Below, in pieces: positions 11,372-18,981 of a DNA stretch of 64,000 nt. Position numbers and translations under genes: made by a program. The first letter of the stretch is position 1; the number at the start of each line of letters is the position of its first letter. The notes under the pieces were generated by a model, which was given only the letters and a program-made list of their open reading frames with translations, was not told where the DNA came from and ran no database searches. The DNA comes from Halopseudomonas oceani (GTDB lineage Bacteria > Pseudomonadota > Gammaproteobacteria > Pseudomonadales > Pseudomonadaceae). The stretch spans positions 86,094-150,093 of the forward strand of contig NZ_PPSK01000011.1 in NCBI RefSeq assembly GCF_002903165.1, written 5' to 3'.

Positions 11372-12835
11372 TCAGGAGAGAGAGGTGCTGCCCTCTCTCT
11401 CCTGGTGGGTTCTGCTAAGCGTCAATTCCACTTCTACGCCGCCTTCCGCGCGGTTGTTCAGGCTCACCTGGCCGTGATGCAGTCTGGCTATTTCCCTGAC
11501 AAAACTCAGCCCCAGACCGGTGCTCTTGCGCTGGCCGTCCGGCCGCGGCAGGGAATAGAAACGCTCAAACACCCGATCTAGGGCGTAGTCCGGCACCGCC
11601 GGGCCGTCGTTGCGCACGCGCAGGCTCAGCGCCGCCCCGCTGTTGCTGATCTGCAGGGCAACGGCGCCATCGGGCAAGCTGAACTCGATAGCGTTGTCGA
11701 GCAGATTGCTGATCGCCTGTTCAAGCAGAAAGCGATCTCCCATCAGTGTGCTGTCAGCGTCGCATTCCTGCGTGAGTGTCAGGCCTTTGCGCTCAGCCAG
11801 TGGACGTTTGGCTTCCAATTCGAGCGCGGCAATTTCTGCCAGATCAACTCGCTCGGTTTGCTCCAGCTGTTGACGCTTTTCGACGCCGGCCAGTGACAGC
11901 AGGCGATCGACCAGCCGCTGCAGACGCAGCGACTCGCCGTCGATATTGGCCAGAAAGCGCGCGCGCATCGGCTCGGGGACATCTGCCTCCTGCAGCAGCT
12001 CGGCGGCGCCCCGGATGGCCGACAGCGGTGACTTCATCTCGTGGGTCAGGGTATGCACGTACTGCTCGACATAGGCCTTGCCGTCGATTTCGCGGCGCAT
12101 CGCTTCGGTGGCGGCGGCCAGCCGGGCCAGCTCCTTGTCCGCCAGCTGCGGCGGGCTGACTCGCTCGCCGTGGCGCACTTGCTCGACATAGTCCACCAGC
12201 CGCCTGACCGAGCGATTCAGCCAGAACGCCATGCCGGCGCCAAGCAGCAGGGCGCCAAACAAAATCAGGCCGCCGCGCTGCCAGAAATAGCCGTGGGCCA
12301 GGGTGATGAACGGATGCAGACTGGCGTTGGGCTTACCGAGGGTGAGCACGCCGACGAGCTGACCGCCTTTATAGACTGGCGCGGCGATGTACATCAGGCT
12401 GCTGGTGTCGTCCTCGGGGTCGATCCGCGTGGTGCGCGCACCGTATTTCCCTTGCAGGGTCAGCGACACGTCCCGCCACAGTGAATAGTCTTCACCAACC
12501 TGCTGTGGGTCGGTGTGGTAGAGCACGGTGCCGTTAAGGTCGGTCAGGTAGATCACCAGTTCGGTGCCGGTCTTGTGCCGTGACCAGATCTGCGCATCCA
12601 GCTGGCGCGCCAGGTAGCGGTCAACGGCGGCAGCAAACGGGCTGTCTGCAGCAAAGCCCTCCTGCCAATGCTGTTCGGCGATCTCGGCCAGCAGATTGGC
12701 GCTGTCGACCATGACCTCTTCGCTGGCCTGGCGTACGGACGAGGGCACCTGATTGAGGATGCTGTTGAGAAACAGCACCGTGGCCAGTCCGGCGATGACA
12801 AACCATCCGAGCAACAGGCGGGTGCTGAGGCTCAT
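11372..12835 (-). CDS. creC: Two-component sensor histidine kinase, CreC family
   Basis: Inner-membrane sensor kinase of 487 residues. An N-terminal membrane segment (about 10-28), a periplasmic Cache-like sensor region (about 30-180) and a second membrane segment (about 185-205) precede HAMP-like, HisKA and HATPase domains. The phosphoacceptor is H265 in THEMKSPLSAIRG. The N box LLDNAIEFS and the G box STGLGLSFVREIA are clear. The order and sequence fit CreC, partner of CreB. The start overlaps the creB stop (ATGA), so the pair is translationally coupled. The usual third gene, creD, is absent; a sortase and its substrate occupy the operon instead. The C-terminus is encoded by a long hairpin. 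Confidence 0.88.
   Translation of the reverse strand: MSLSTRLLLGWFVIAGLATVLFLNSILNQVPSSVRQASEEVMVDSANLLAEIAEQHWQEGFAADSPFAAAVDRYLARQLDAQIWSRHKTGTELVIYLTDLNGTVLYHTDPQQVGEDYSLWRDVSLTLQGKYGARTTRIDPEDDTSSLMYIAAPVYKGGQLVGVLTLGKPNASLHPFITLAHGYFWQRGGLILFGALLLGAGMAFWLNRSVRRLVDYVEQVRHGERVSPPQLADKELARLAAATEAMRREIDGKAYVEQYVHTLTHEMKSPLSAIRGAAELLQEADVPEPMRARFLANIDGESLRLQRLVDRLLSLAGVEKRQQLEQTERVDLAEIAALELEAKRPLAERKGLTLTQECDADSTLMGDRFLLEQAISNLLDNAIEFSLPDGAVALQISNSGAALSLRVRNDGPAVPDYALDRVFERFYSLPRPDGQRKSTGLGLSFVREIARLHHGQVSLNNRAEGGVEVELTLSRTHQEREGSTSLS
11373..11404. terminator. Long perfect hairpin at the gcvP / creC convergent junction
   Basis: CAGGAGAGAGAGG (11373-11385) pairs perfectly over 13 bp with CCTCTCTCTCCTG (11392-11404) around a six-base loop. 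Neither side has a U-rich tail, so it is either a transcription barrier or a 3'-end stabiliser. The hairpin also encodes the last residues of the CreC-like kinase on the minus strand. Confidence 0.6.
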
Positions 12836-13536
12836 GCGTCTGCACCCGGCAACTGCGGGTTAATGCTGTAGCCCAGTCCCCGGTGGGTAACGATGGGGTC
12901 GTGGCTGGGCAGGATGCGTTTGAGCTTGGTGCGAATGCCCTTGATGTGGGTGTCGATCACCCGGTCGAGACTGGCACCAGGATCGGCCCAGACGGCTTCC
13001 ATCAACTGATCACGGCTGAGAACGTGCTCGGGACGGCGCAGCAGGGTGCTGAGAATCAGATACTCGTAGCGGGTCAGTTCCAGCCACTGCTGGTGGTAGC
13101 GAATGCGCCGGCGCTCGGCGTCGTGCAGAAATAGCTCGGCCGGCGCTGACTGCTCGCTGGCGACAGGCTCGGCCCGGGTGCGACGAAGAATCGCGCGCAC
13201 CCGGGCGGAAATCTCCCGCGGGCTGAACGGTTTGACTACGTAGTCGTCGGCACCAATTTCCAGCCCGACGATGCGGTCGACTTCTTCCTTGCGCGCAGTC
13301 AGGAACATAATCGGCAGGGCGGAGAACTGGCGAATACGGCGACACAGCTCAAAGCCGCTTTCATCGGGCAGGCCAACGTCCAGCACCAGCAGGTCGACCG
13401 GGTTGTCGCGCAGCCATTGCATGCCCTCGCCCGCCAGGCCGCACCAGTGGACGTCGAAGCCCTCAGTGCTCAGGGCATACACCAGCGCATCGGCGATCGC
13501 GGGCTCGTCCTCGATAATTAGAATCCTGTCCGGCAT
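12832..13536 (-). CDS. creB: Two-component response regulator, CreB family (OmpR type)
   Basis: Response regulator of 234 residues: receiver domain (acidic E9/D10, phospho-acceptor D53 in LVLDVGLPDESG, Lys in YVVKPFSPRE near 103) and an OmpR/PhoB winged helix with RYEYLILSTLLRRPEHVLSR. It is closer to CreB than to PhoB or OmpR by the stretches DALVYAL, GFELCRRI and EEVDRIVGLEIGADDYV. I chose ATG 13536, which starts at the usual family N-terminus. A GTG at 13599 overlaps the sortase stop as GTGA and would add 21 residues by coupling. CreBC in enterobacteria and pseudomonads responds to carbon source and cell-wall stress. Confidence 0.9.
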   Translation of the reverse strand: MPDRILIIEDEPAIADALVYALSTEGFDVHWCGLAGEGMQWLRDNPVDLLVLDVGLPDESGFELCRRIRQFSALPIMFLTARKEEVDRIVGLEIGADDYVVKPFSPREISARVRAILRRTRAEPVASEQSAPAELFLHDAERRRIRYHQQWLELTRYEYLILSTLLRRPEHVLSRDQLMEAVWADPGASLDRVIDTHIKGIRTKLKRILPSHDPIVTHRGLGYSINPQLPGADA

Positions 13537-13595
13537 GGTCTGCTCTGTCCGTGAATCGTCCGCCGATTGTGGCGGTTTCTCCGCAGCGAGCGCAA

Positions 13596-14162
13596 TCACG
13601 AGGCGGGTTCCTCCAGCCAGGCGGTGACCACATAGCGCAGCGGCCCGCCGCTGGTCAGGGCGCGGAACGGGTAGCAGGTGACCAGCCGCAGCTCCGCGCG
13701 GTCGTACTGCAGCAGCATCGGCTCATTGCGACTGTCGACGATGCGCTGGGTCGCCACGCGGTAGCGGTACTCACGGCCGCTGGCGTCCTGCAGGGTGAGC
13801 ACCTGACCGGTCTTTAGCTGCTCGACGAAGGCGAAGTGGCTGTCCTGGTGGCCGGCCAGCAGCAGGGTGCCGGTCTGCCCGGGCGCCACACCGTTATCCA
13901 GTTGCCCCGGGCCGAAGGCCAGGGCCTGACCGCTGACGCTGTCGAGCACGTAGCGGGCCTCGCCGTCGGGCGTGGTCAGTTTGGCAACCGGCCAGGTATC
14001 GGCCCAGGGCCAGGGCTTGCTCGGCGTGCCCGCCTGCAGTTGCTCGGCCCAGGCGTCGGCAATCAACCATTGGGCCAGCCACGCCTTGGCTTGCAGCCAG
14101 CTGCCCTGGGCTGCGACAGCCACGGCACCCAGTAGCAGTACGATGGCAATCAGCTTACGCAT
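13596..14162 (-). CDS. Class GN sortase (Gram-negative, single-substrate type)
   Basis: Membrane-anchored cysteine transpeptidase of 188 residues that should cleave and attach the sorting signal of the adjacent VIT/VWA protein. A single N-terminal membrane helix (about 3-22) precedes the sortase barrel. The catalytic triad is visible: H105 in LLLAGHQDSH, C163 in RLVTCYPF and R176 in GPLRYVVTAW. It overlaps the end of the substrate gene by eight bases and its stop overlaps a possible GTG start of creB. Gram-negative sortases of this class are paired one-to-one with a TIGR03788-type target; the acceptor molecule is not known to me. The fold is inferred from motifs. Confidence 0.88.
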   Translation of the reverse strand: MRKLIAIVLLLGAVAVAAQGSWLQAKAWLAQWLIADAWAEQLQAGTPSKPWPWADTWPVAKLTTPDGEARYVLDSVSGQALAFGPGQLDNGVAPGQTGTLLLAGHQDSHFAFVEQLKTGQVLTLQDASGREYRYRVATQRIVDSRNEPMLLQYDRAELRLVTCYPFRALTSGGPLRYVVTAWLEEPAS

Positions 14163-16131
14163 GGCGCGGTTTCCAGTTCAGGACCAGCAGACCGGCCAGC
14201 AACAGCGCGAGTGCCAGCGCCCAAAGGCCATTGAGACCGAGCGAGGTCTGCGGGTACAGGCGATGGTCGACCGGGTTCAGGTTTGGCACCCGTTGGCTGT
14301 CGAGCGGTTCGTCAGCGGCGCGTACCGGTTGCTCCTCGACGGCGACGAAGCTGGTGAAGCGGCTCATCAACTGGTGCTCCAGCGCCACCGGCAGGACCAG
14401 ATCGCGCACTTCGTCCTCGCCAGCGCCCTCGTTCAGGCGATCCATGGCGGCTTCGATCTTGCGGCGTGCCCAGATCCGGGCGATGCCGTTGCCCTGCTGT
14501 GGTTCGGGAATTTGCAGGTGCTGCTCCCATAGCGCCGGTTGGCGGCCGTGCAGGGCTACTTTCTCTGGCAGTTGGTTCAGTTTCACGGCGATCAGCAACG
14601 GCTGGTCAGGGTACAGGTCGGGCAGTTTCTGCGGCCAGATTTCGGCATCGATGCCTTCCGGCAGCTCCAGTTGCAGGTGGGTCAGTACCGGTGACTCCAG
14701 TTTCTCGAACAGCCGCTCCATGGATTGTTCAATGCCGCTGCGATCATCAATCGAGGTGAACTGGCCGCGGCCGACTTCGGCTGCCTTGCGCAGCAGGAAA
14801 CTGTTCGGGGAGGCGCCAATGCCGACGGTGAAGATCCGCGCCTGACGCAGGCGCTGCTGGATCATCTGCAGGACCTCGCGCTCGTTGCTGACCGAACCGT
14901 CGGTGATGAAGATCAGCTGGCGCAAGTAGCCTGCCTCATTGGGCTGGGTCAGTGCAGCACGCAGCACCGGCAACATCTCGGTGCCGCCACCGGCCGGCAG
15001 CCCGGCTACCCAACTGCGGGCCTCACTCAGGTTGTCTTCGCTGGCCGGCACCGGTTCGCGATAGAGCATGCTGTACTCGCTGTTGAATTCGAGCACATTG
15101 AAACGGTCTTCGGGCTGCAGGCGGCCCAGTGCGTGAATCAGACTGCTGCGCGCCTGGCGAATGCGCTCACCCTGCATCGAGCCGGAGGTGTCGAGAATCA
15201 GAAAGACTTCGCGCGGCTGGCGCTGGCGACTGACCGGTTCGGCTGCAGGCGACAGCATCATCAGCGCGTAGTGATCTTCGCCCACCTGCTCAGTGAACAC
15301 GGCGACCTGATTGCCGGCCTCGCTCGGCAGTTGCCAGTTGAGGACGAAGTCGCGATCCATAACCACCGGATTTTCCAGCAGTTGAACGCGGTAGCGGCGG
15401 CCGTCAAAGTGGCTGCTGATGGCGTGGCTGGGGCTGCTCACCTCGTGCAGGGCAAAGCCGCTGTCCAGCGTGATCTGGATGTCGGCCTGATGGGATGGGC
15501 CGTCGCGCCAGAGGCTGGCGACAATCGGGCCTTCCGGGCTGGTAGAGCTGGCGTTCGGTTTGCGTTGCTGCCCGTCGACCGGCTGCGGGCGGGCGTTGTA
15601 GCGCGGCGTCATGGTCAGCGGCAGGCGCAGGCTGTAGCGTCCTGCATCCGGCTGCAGCAGTTCGGTGTAGCTGAGGATGACGCTGATGGTTTCACCTGCG
15701 CCGATATTGGCGACCGAGGTGCTGAACAGATTGGGGCGCTGCTGTTCGACCAGGCCGCTGCGTTGGCCGTTGTCACGCGCCTGCTGGTAGGTCTTGCGGG
15801 CTTGCTCGCGCTCCTGGATCTGGCCGTTGATCCGGCGCTCCCCGATTTCCAGCGTCATGGCGTGGATGGCAGCGCTTTCGCTGGTCGGCAGCACATAGCG
15901 GCCTTCGGCAAAGGCGCCACCGGGGTTGCTGAAGGATTGGCGAATCTGTACTTCGGCCACCGGGCCGCTGATCTGCACTTGCATGTCGGTGTTCAGCAGC
16001 AGCGCTGGCTGCCAGCTGCCGTCATCGGAGCGCAGCAGGAACATGCCTGTCTCGGGACTGTCTGTAGATGCCTGAACGGCGTTGCTTAACAGGCTGGCAC
16101 ACAGCAGCAGCCAGGCGATTGCGGTTTTCAT
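14155..16131 (-). CDS. Sortase target protein with VIT and VWA domains (TIGR03788 type)
   Basis: Secreted protein of 658 residues, the likely only sortase substrate here. Signal peptide at about 1-21 (AVQA-S). A VIT domain (about 35-160) with the family stretch QSFSNPGGAFAEGRYVLPT precedes a VWA domain from about residue 308. Its metal-dependent adhesion site is D314-x-S316-x-S318 in LILDTSGSM, with GGGTEM and FITDGS further on. The C-terminus has a sorting-signal layout: LYPQTS (625-630), a hydrophobic helix and a basic tail NWKPRHA. The recognition pentapeptide would be YPQTS instead of LPxTG. First gene of an operon with sortase, creB and creC. VIT/VWA proteins usually mediate adhesion; the ligand is unknown. 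Confidence 0.88.
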   Translation of the reverse strand: MKTAIAWLLLCASLLSNAVQASTDSPETGMFLLRSDDGSWQPALLLNTDMQVQISGPVAEVQIRQSFSNPGGAFAEGRYVLPTSESAAIHAMTLEIGERRINGQIQEREQARKTYQQARDNGQRSGLVEQQRPNLFSTSVANIGAGETISVILSYTELLQPDAGRYSLRLPLTMTPRYNARPQPVDGQQRKPNASSTSPEGPIVASLWRDGPSHQADIQITLDSGFALHEVSSPSHAISSHFDGRRYRVQLLENPVVMDRDFVLNWQLPSEAGNQVAVFTEQVGEDHYALMMLSPAAEPVSRQRQPREVFLILDTSGSMQGERIRQARSSLIHALGRLQPEDRFNVLEFNSEYSMLYREPVPASEDNLSEARSWVAGLPAGGGTEMLPVLRAALTQPNEAGYLRQLIFITDGSVSNEREVLQMIQQRLRQARIFTVGIGASPNSFLLRKAAEVGRGQFTSIDDRSGIEQSMERLFEKLESPVLTHLQLELPEGIDAEIWPQKLPDLYPDQPLLIAVKLNQLPEKVALHGRQPALWEQHLQIPEPQQGNGIARIWARRKIEAAMDRLNEGAGEDEVRDLVLPVALEHQLMSRFTSFVAVEEQPVRAADEPLDSQRVPNLNPVDHRLYPQTSLGLNGLWALALALLLAGLLVLNWKPRHA

Positions 16132-16267
16132 GTCGGGTCTCCCTGATGGACTATGCCGGCAGTGTGGCGACCCTGTTTGTGCTGATTATGTGGTTTGTGT
16201 GTGGTTTGGGACGTCTCTCAACGGTACATTGTTCAACGAGTTCAACGTTGCTGGAGTATTCCTGCCT

Positions 16268-17890
16268 ATGACTGACACTGACAGCCAGACCACCCGCACC
16301 GAGCTGGACGCCATTATCGAGGCGTTGCACCGGGATAAGCGCAAGCGGGTGCGCAAGCTGTTGCGTGGCATGCATGTGGGTAAGGTGGCCAGCCTCCTGG
16401 AGGCGCTTGATGGGCCGCAGCGTATGGCGCTCTGGCAACACATCGATGATGACCGTGAAGAGCAGGTGCTCAAGCATCTGACGCCGCTGCTGGGTGCTCA
16501 ACTGCGCCGTGAGCCGGACACCTCCGACCTGACCGACGAGGAAGAGGAAGGCGAAGGCGCCACTACCCAGATTGCCCGGGTCCGTGATGCGCTTGAAGCG
16601 GGCAAGTTCAAACGCGTCGGCAAGGCATTTCGGCAGATGCACCCGGCCAAGGCGGCGGGCCTGCTTGAGGCCCTGCCACCTGCCGAGCGGACTACGGTCT
16701 GGGAAATGCTCGACGCCGAGCGTGCAGGCAAGGTGCTGGTTCACCTGCATGACGAGGTTCGCGCCCGCCTGGCGCTGGAGATGGACGAGGACGAGCTGGT
16801 TGCTGCCGCTCGCAAGCTCGATCTTGATGACCTGGTTGACCTGATTCAGGCGCTGCCGAGTGACAGCGGTCGCCAGCTGCTGCAGGCGATGGACGTACGC
16901 AAGCGGCAGCAGTTGATGTCGATGCTGTCCTACCCGGAGGACTCTGCCGGCGGTCTGATGAACACCGACCAGATATCGGTGCGGGTCGATGTCCGGGTGG
17001 GCTCTGTGCTGCGCTACCTGCGGTTGCTCGAAGACCTGCCGGACCATACCGACAAGGTGATGGTGGTCGACCGCAAGAACCGCTATCAGGGGGTGCTGCG
17101 ACTCAGTCGCCTGCTGACCAGCTCGCCAGAGGTGCTGGTCAGCGACGTGATGGATGGTGATTTCCAGCCGCTCGATGTGATGCTCCCCAGCCACGAAGTA
17201 GCGCGTCGCTTCGAGGATCTGGATATTCTGTCAGCCGCGGTGGTTGATGAAGACGGCCTGTTGCTTGGCCGCATCACCGTCGACGATGTGGTCGATCTGA
17301 TTCGGGAAGACTCCGAACGCACCATGATGAGCATGGCCGGTCTTGACGACGAAGCCGACATGTTTGCGCCAGTGCTGACCAGCAGTCGGCGCCGGGCGGT
17401 GTGGCTGGGTATCAACCTGGTCACCGCTTTTCTGGCGGCCTGGGTTATCGGCCTGTTTCAGGGCACGCTGGAGCAACTGGTGGCGTTGGCGGTGCTCATG
17501 CCGATTGTCGCCAGCATGGGCGGTATTGCCGGTAGCCAGACCCTGACGCTGGTGGTGCGCGGCATGGCGCTCGGTCAGGTAGAGGGTGGTAACGCGCGGC
17601 TGCTGCTCAGCAAGGAGATCGGCATCGCCTGCCTCAATGGTGTGCTCTGGGCGCTGGTGGTGGCGGCGCTGGCGGTGGCCTGGTTCGGGAACTGGCAGCT
17701 CGGTGCGGTGATTGCGGCGGCGATCCTACTCAACCTGCTCTGTGCAGCGGTGTCGGGGCTGGCCATTCCGCTTTTGCTGCGTCGCTTTGGCGTCGATCCG
17801 GCGCTGGCCGGCAGCGTCATCCTGACCACGGTGACCGACGTGGTGGGCTTTCTGGCCTTCCTTGGTCTGGCGACGCTGTTTCTGCTCTGA
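16268..17890 (+). CDS. mgtE: Magnesium transporter MgtE with duplicated N-domain
   Basis: Mg2+ channel of 540 residues: cytosolic helical N-domain, two CBS domains (about 235-355) and five membrane helices (about 380-540, with VLMPIVASMGGIAGSQTLTL, the conserved pore region). The N-terminal part seems duplicated: about 12-80 and 100-168 align (SLLEALDGPQRMALW with GLLEALPPAERTTVW). This explains a length some 90 residues above the roughly 450 usual for the family. ATG 16268 has GGAG (16253-16256) eleven bases upstream; longer readings lack a family N-terminus. No Mg riboswitch is visible in the 136-bp divergent region shared with the sortase-target gene. Confidence 0.9.
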   Translation: MTDTDSQTTRTELDAIIEALHRDKRKRVRKLLRGMHVGKVASLLEALDGPQRMALWQHIDDDREEQVLKHLTPLLGAQLRREPDTSDLTDEEEEGEGATTQIARVRDALEAGKFKRVGKAFRQMHPAKAAGLLEALPPAERTTVWEMLDAERAGKVLVHLHDEVRARLALEMDEDELVAAARKLDLDDLVDLIQALPSDSGRQLLQAMDVRKRQQLMSMLSYPEDSAGGLMNTDQISVRVDVRVGSVLRYLRLLEDLPDHTDKVMVVDRKNRYQGVLRLSRLLTSSPEVLVSDVMDGDFQPLDVMLPSHEVARRFEDLDILSAAVVDEDGLLLGRITVDDVVDLIREDSERTMMSMAGLDDEADMFAPVLTSSRRRAVWLGINLVTAFLAAWVIGLFQGTLEQLVALAVLMPIVASMGGIAGSQTLTLVVRGMALGQVEGGNARLLLSKEIGIACLNGVLWALVVAALAVAWFGNWQLGAVIAAAILLNLLCAAVSGLAIPLLLRRFGVDPALAGSVILTTVTDVVGFLAFLGLATLFLL

Positions 17891-17904
17891 GTCTGAGGTG
17901 GCGA

Positions 17905-18315
17905 TCAGTCGATCGGGTTGCTGACGCTCTCGATCTCGCGTTTGACGTACATCGGATCGTCAATGTTGCGAAACTTCACATCGCTGATGCCACGGCCGGT
18001 CAGCTTGACCGTGCCGTAGCCGAACATCCGTCCCCAGACGCTTTGCTCAATTTCCACTGTCTCAATGGAGCTGAGCTTCATTTCCTCGGTGTGCCGGCTG
18101 ATGATGCCGGTTTTCAAGATAACCCGCTTGTTAGTGACGCCCTGTTCAATGGAGCGCAGCCGGAAGTACTCATACAGCGCAATCAGCCAGGTCAGGCCCA
18201 GGCTGACTAAGCCCAGGACCAGCCAGCAGTACATGGGTACCTTGGCGAACCAGTGCAGCTGAAAGATCTTGTGAATGACCTCGCCGCTGGACAGCGACTC
18301 CTCAATGTATGACAT
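17905..18315 (-). CDS. PH-domain membrane protein (bPH_2/DUF304)
   Basis: Small membrane protein of 136 residues. Two close hydrophobic segments (about 25-50) are followed by a bacterial pleckstrin-homology-like domain: EQGVTNKRVILKTGIISRH, MKLSSIETVEIEQSVWGRMF, GTVKLTGRGISDVKF. This layout matches the YdbS/YdbT-like bPH_2 family. Function is unknown. It converges on mgtE with only 14 bp between stops and is divergent from the marR operon. Confidence 0.75.
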   Translation of the reverse strand: MSYIEESLSSGEVIHKIFQLHWFAKVPMYCWLVLGLVSLGLTWLIALYEYFRLRSIEQGVTNKRVILKTGIISRHTEEMKLSSIETVEIEQSVWGRMFGYGTVKLTGRGISDVKFRNIDDPMYVKREIESVSNPID

Positions 18316-18424
18316 GACCTCATTTCCTCTGAACGGTTGCAGCTGGGCACTCTAGCGAATTCGCTGCGGCTGGGACAGTGTTGCCCGATGCCCAGTTCCG
18401 GTTCGGTGTGCTGAATTGAATATG

Positions 18425-18475
18425 TAGCTTGCTAAATAAATCTATCGGAGTAGACTTTATGGTTAGCAGGCTAAC
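18425..18475 (+). promoter_or_regulatory. Paired palindromes upstream of the marR-type gene (candidate operators)
   Basis: TAGC-TT-GCTA at 18425-18434 and the extended GTTAGC-AG-GCTAAC at 18462-18475 share the core TAGCNNGCTA. Their centres are 39 bp apart, close to four helical turns. They lie 18-68 bp before the MarR gene start, where autoregulatory MarR operators normally occur. No convincing -35/-10 pair is visible, though TATATT at 18476-18481 could be a -10. Operator function is inferred. Confidence 0.6.
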
Positions 18476-18492
18476 TATATTCGAGGTTATCC

Positions 18493-18981
18493 ATGAATCA
18501 GGATCAAGCGGCTTTGGCGTTGCACGAAACGTTGAAGCCTTCCATGGGCGCAGCGATGGGGCGAGTGCATCGGCTCTGGCGCGCCGCAATCAATCAGGCA
18601 GTCGGTGAGCTGGGTATTACCGAGGCGCGCTGGAGCGTGATGCTACACCTGGTCAAGGTGGGCGAGGGCTGCACCCAGCAGGTGCTGGCGGACGAACTGG
18701 CGATCGAGATGCCGTCGTTGACGCGGACGCTGAATCAGTTGCAGGAGCAGGGGCTGATCGAGCGGCGCCGCGACCCCAGTGACCGCCGCGTTCACGCTCT
18801 ATGGTTTACCCCGGCTGGGCATCAGCGGGTCGCGGATATGCGAGTGCATGTGGAGCAAGTGCGCAAGAAAATCTACGCGGGCTTGAGCGACGCCCAGTTG
18901 GACGCCTTTGCTGAAGTGCTGCTGGGTATGGAAGCCAACGTCCGAGCCTTGCTCGCAGGCGAGCAGGAGGTGTCTGAATGA
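18493..18981 (+). CDS. MarR-family transcriptional regulator
   Basis: DNA-binding repressor-like protein of 162 residues with the MarR winged helix: GITEARWSVMLHL, recognition helix TQQVLADELAIEMPSLTRTLNQL and the wing ERRRDPSDRRVHALWFT. ATG 18493 has GAGG (18483-18486) at good spacing. The stop overlaps the next start (ATGA at 18978), so it is the first gene of an operon with an efflux membrane-fusion protein and a DUF2955 protein. It probably controls this operon through the paired palindromes upstream. The inducer is unknown; aromatic acids or hydrophobic drugs are typical for the family. Confidence 0.9.
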   Translation: MNQDQAALALHETLKPSMGAAMGRVHRLWRAAINQAVGELGITEARWSVMLHLVKVGEGCTQQVLADELAIEMPSLTRTLNQLQEQGLIERRRDPSDRRVHALWFTPAGHQRVADMRVHVEQVRKKIYAGLSDAQLDAFAEVLLGMEANVRALLAGEQEVSE

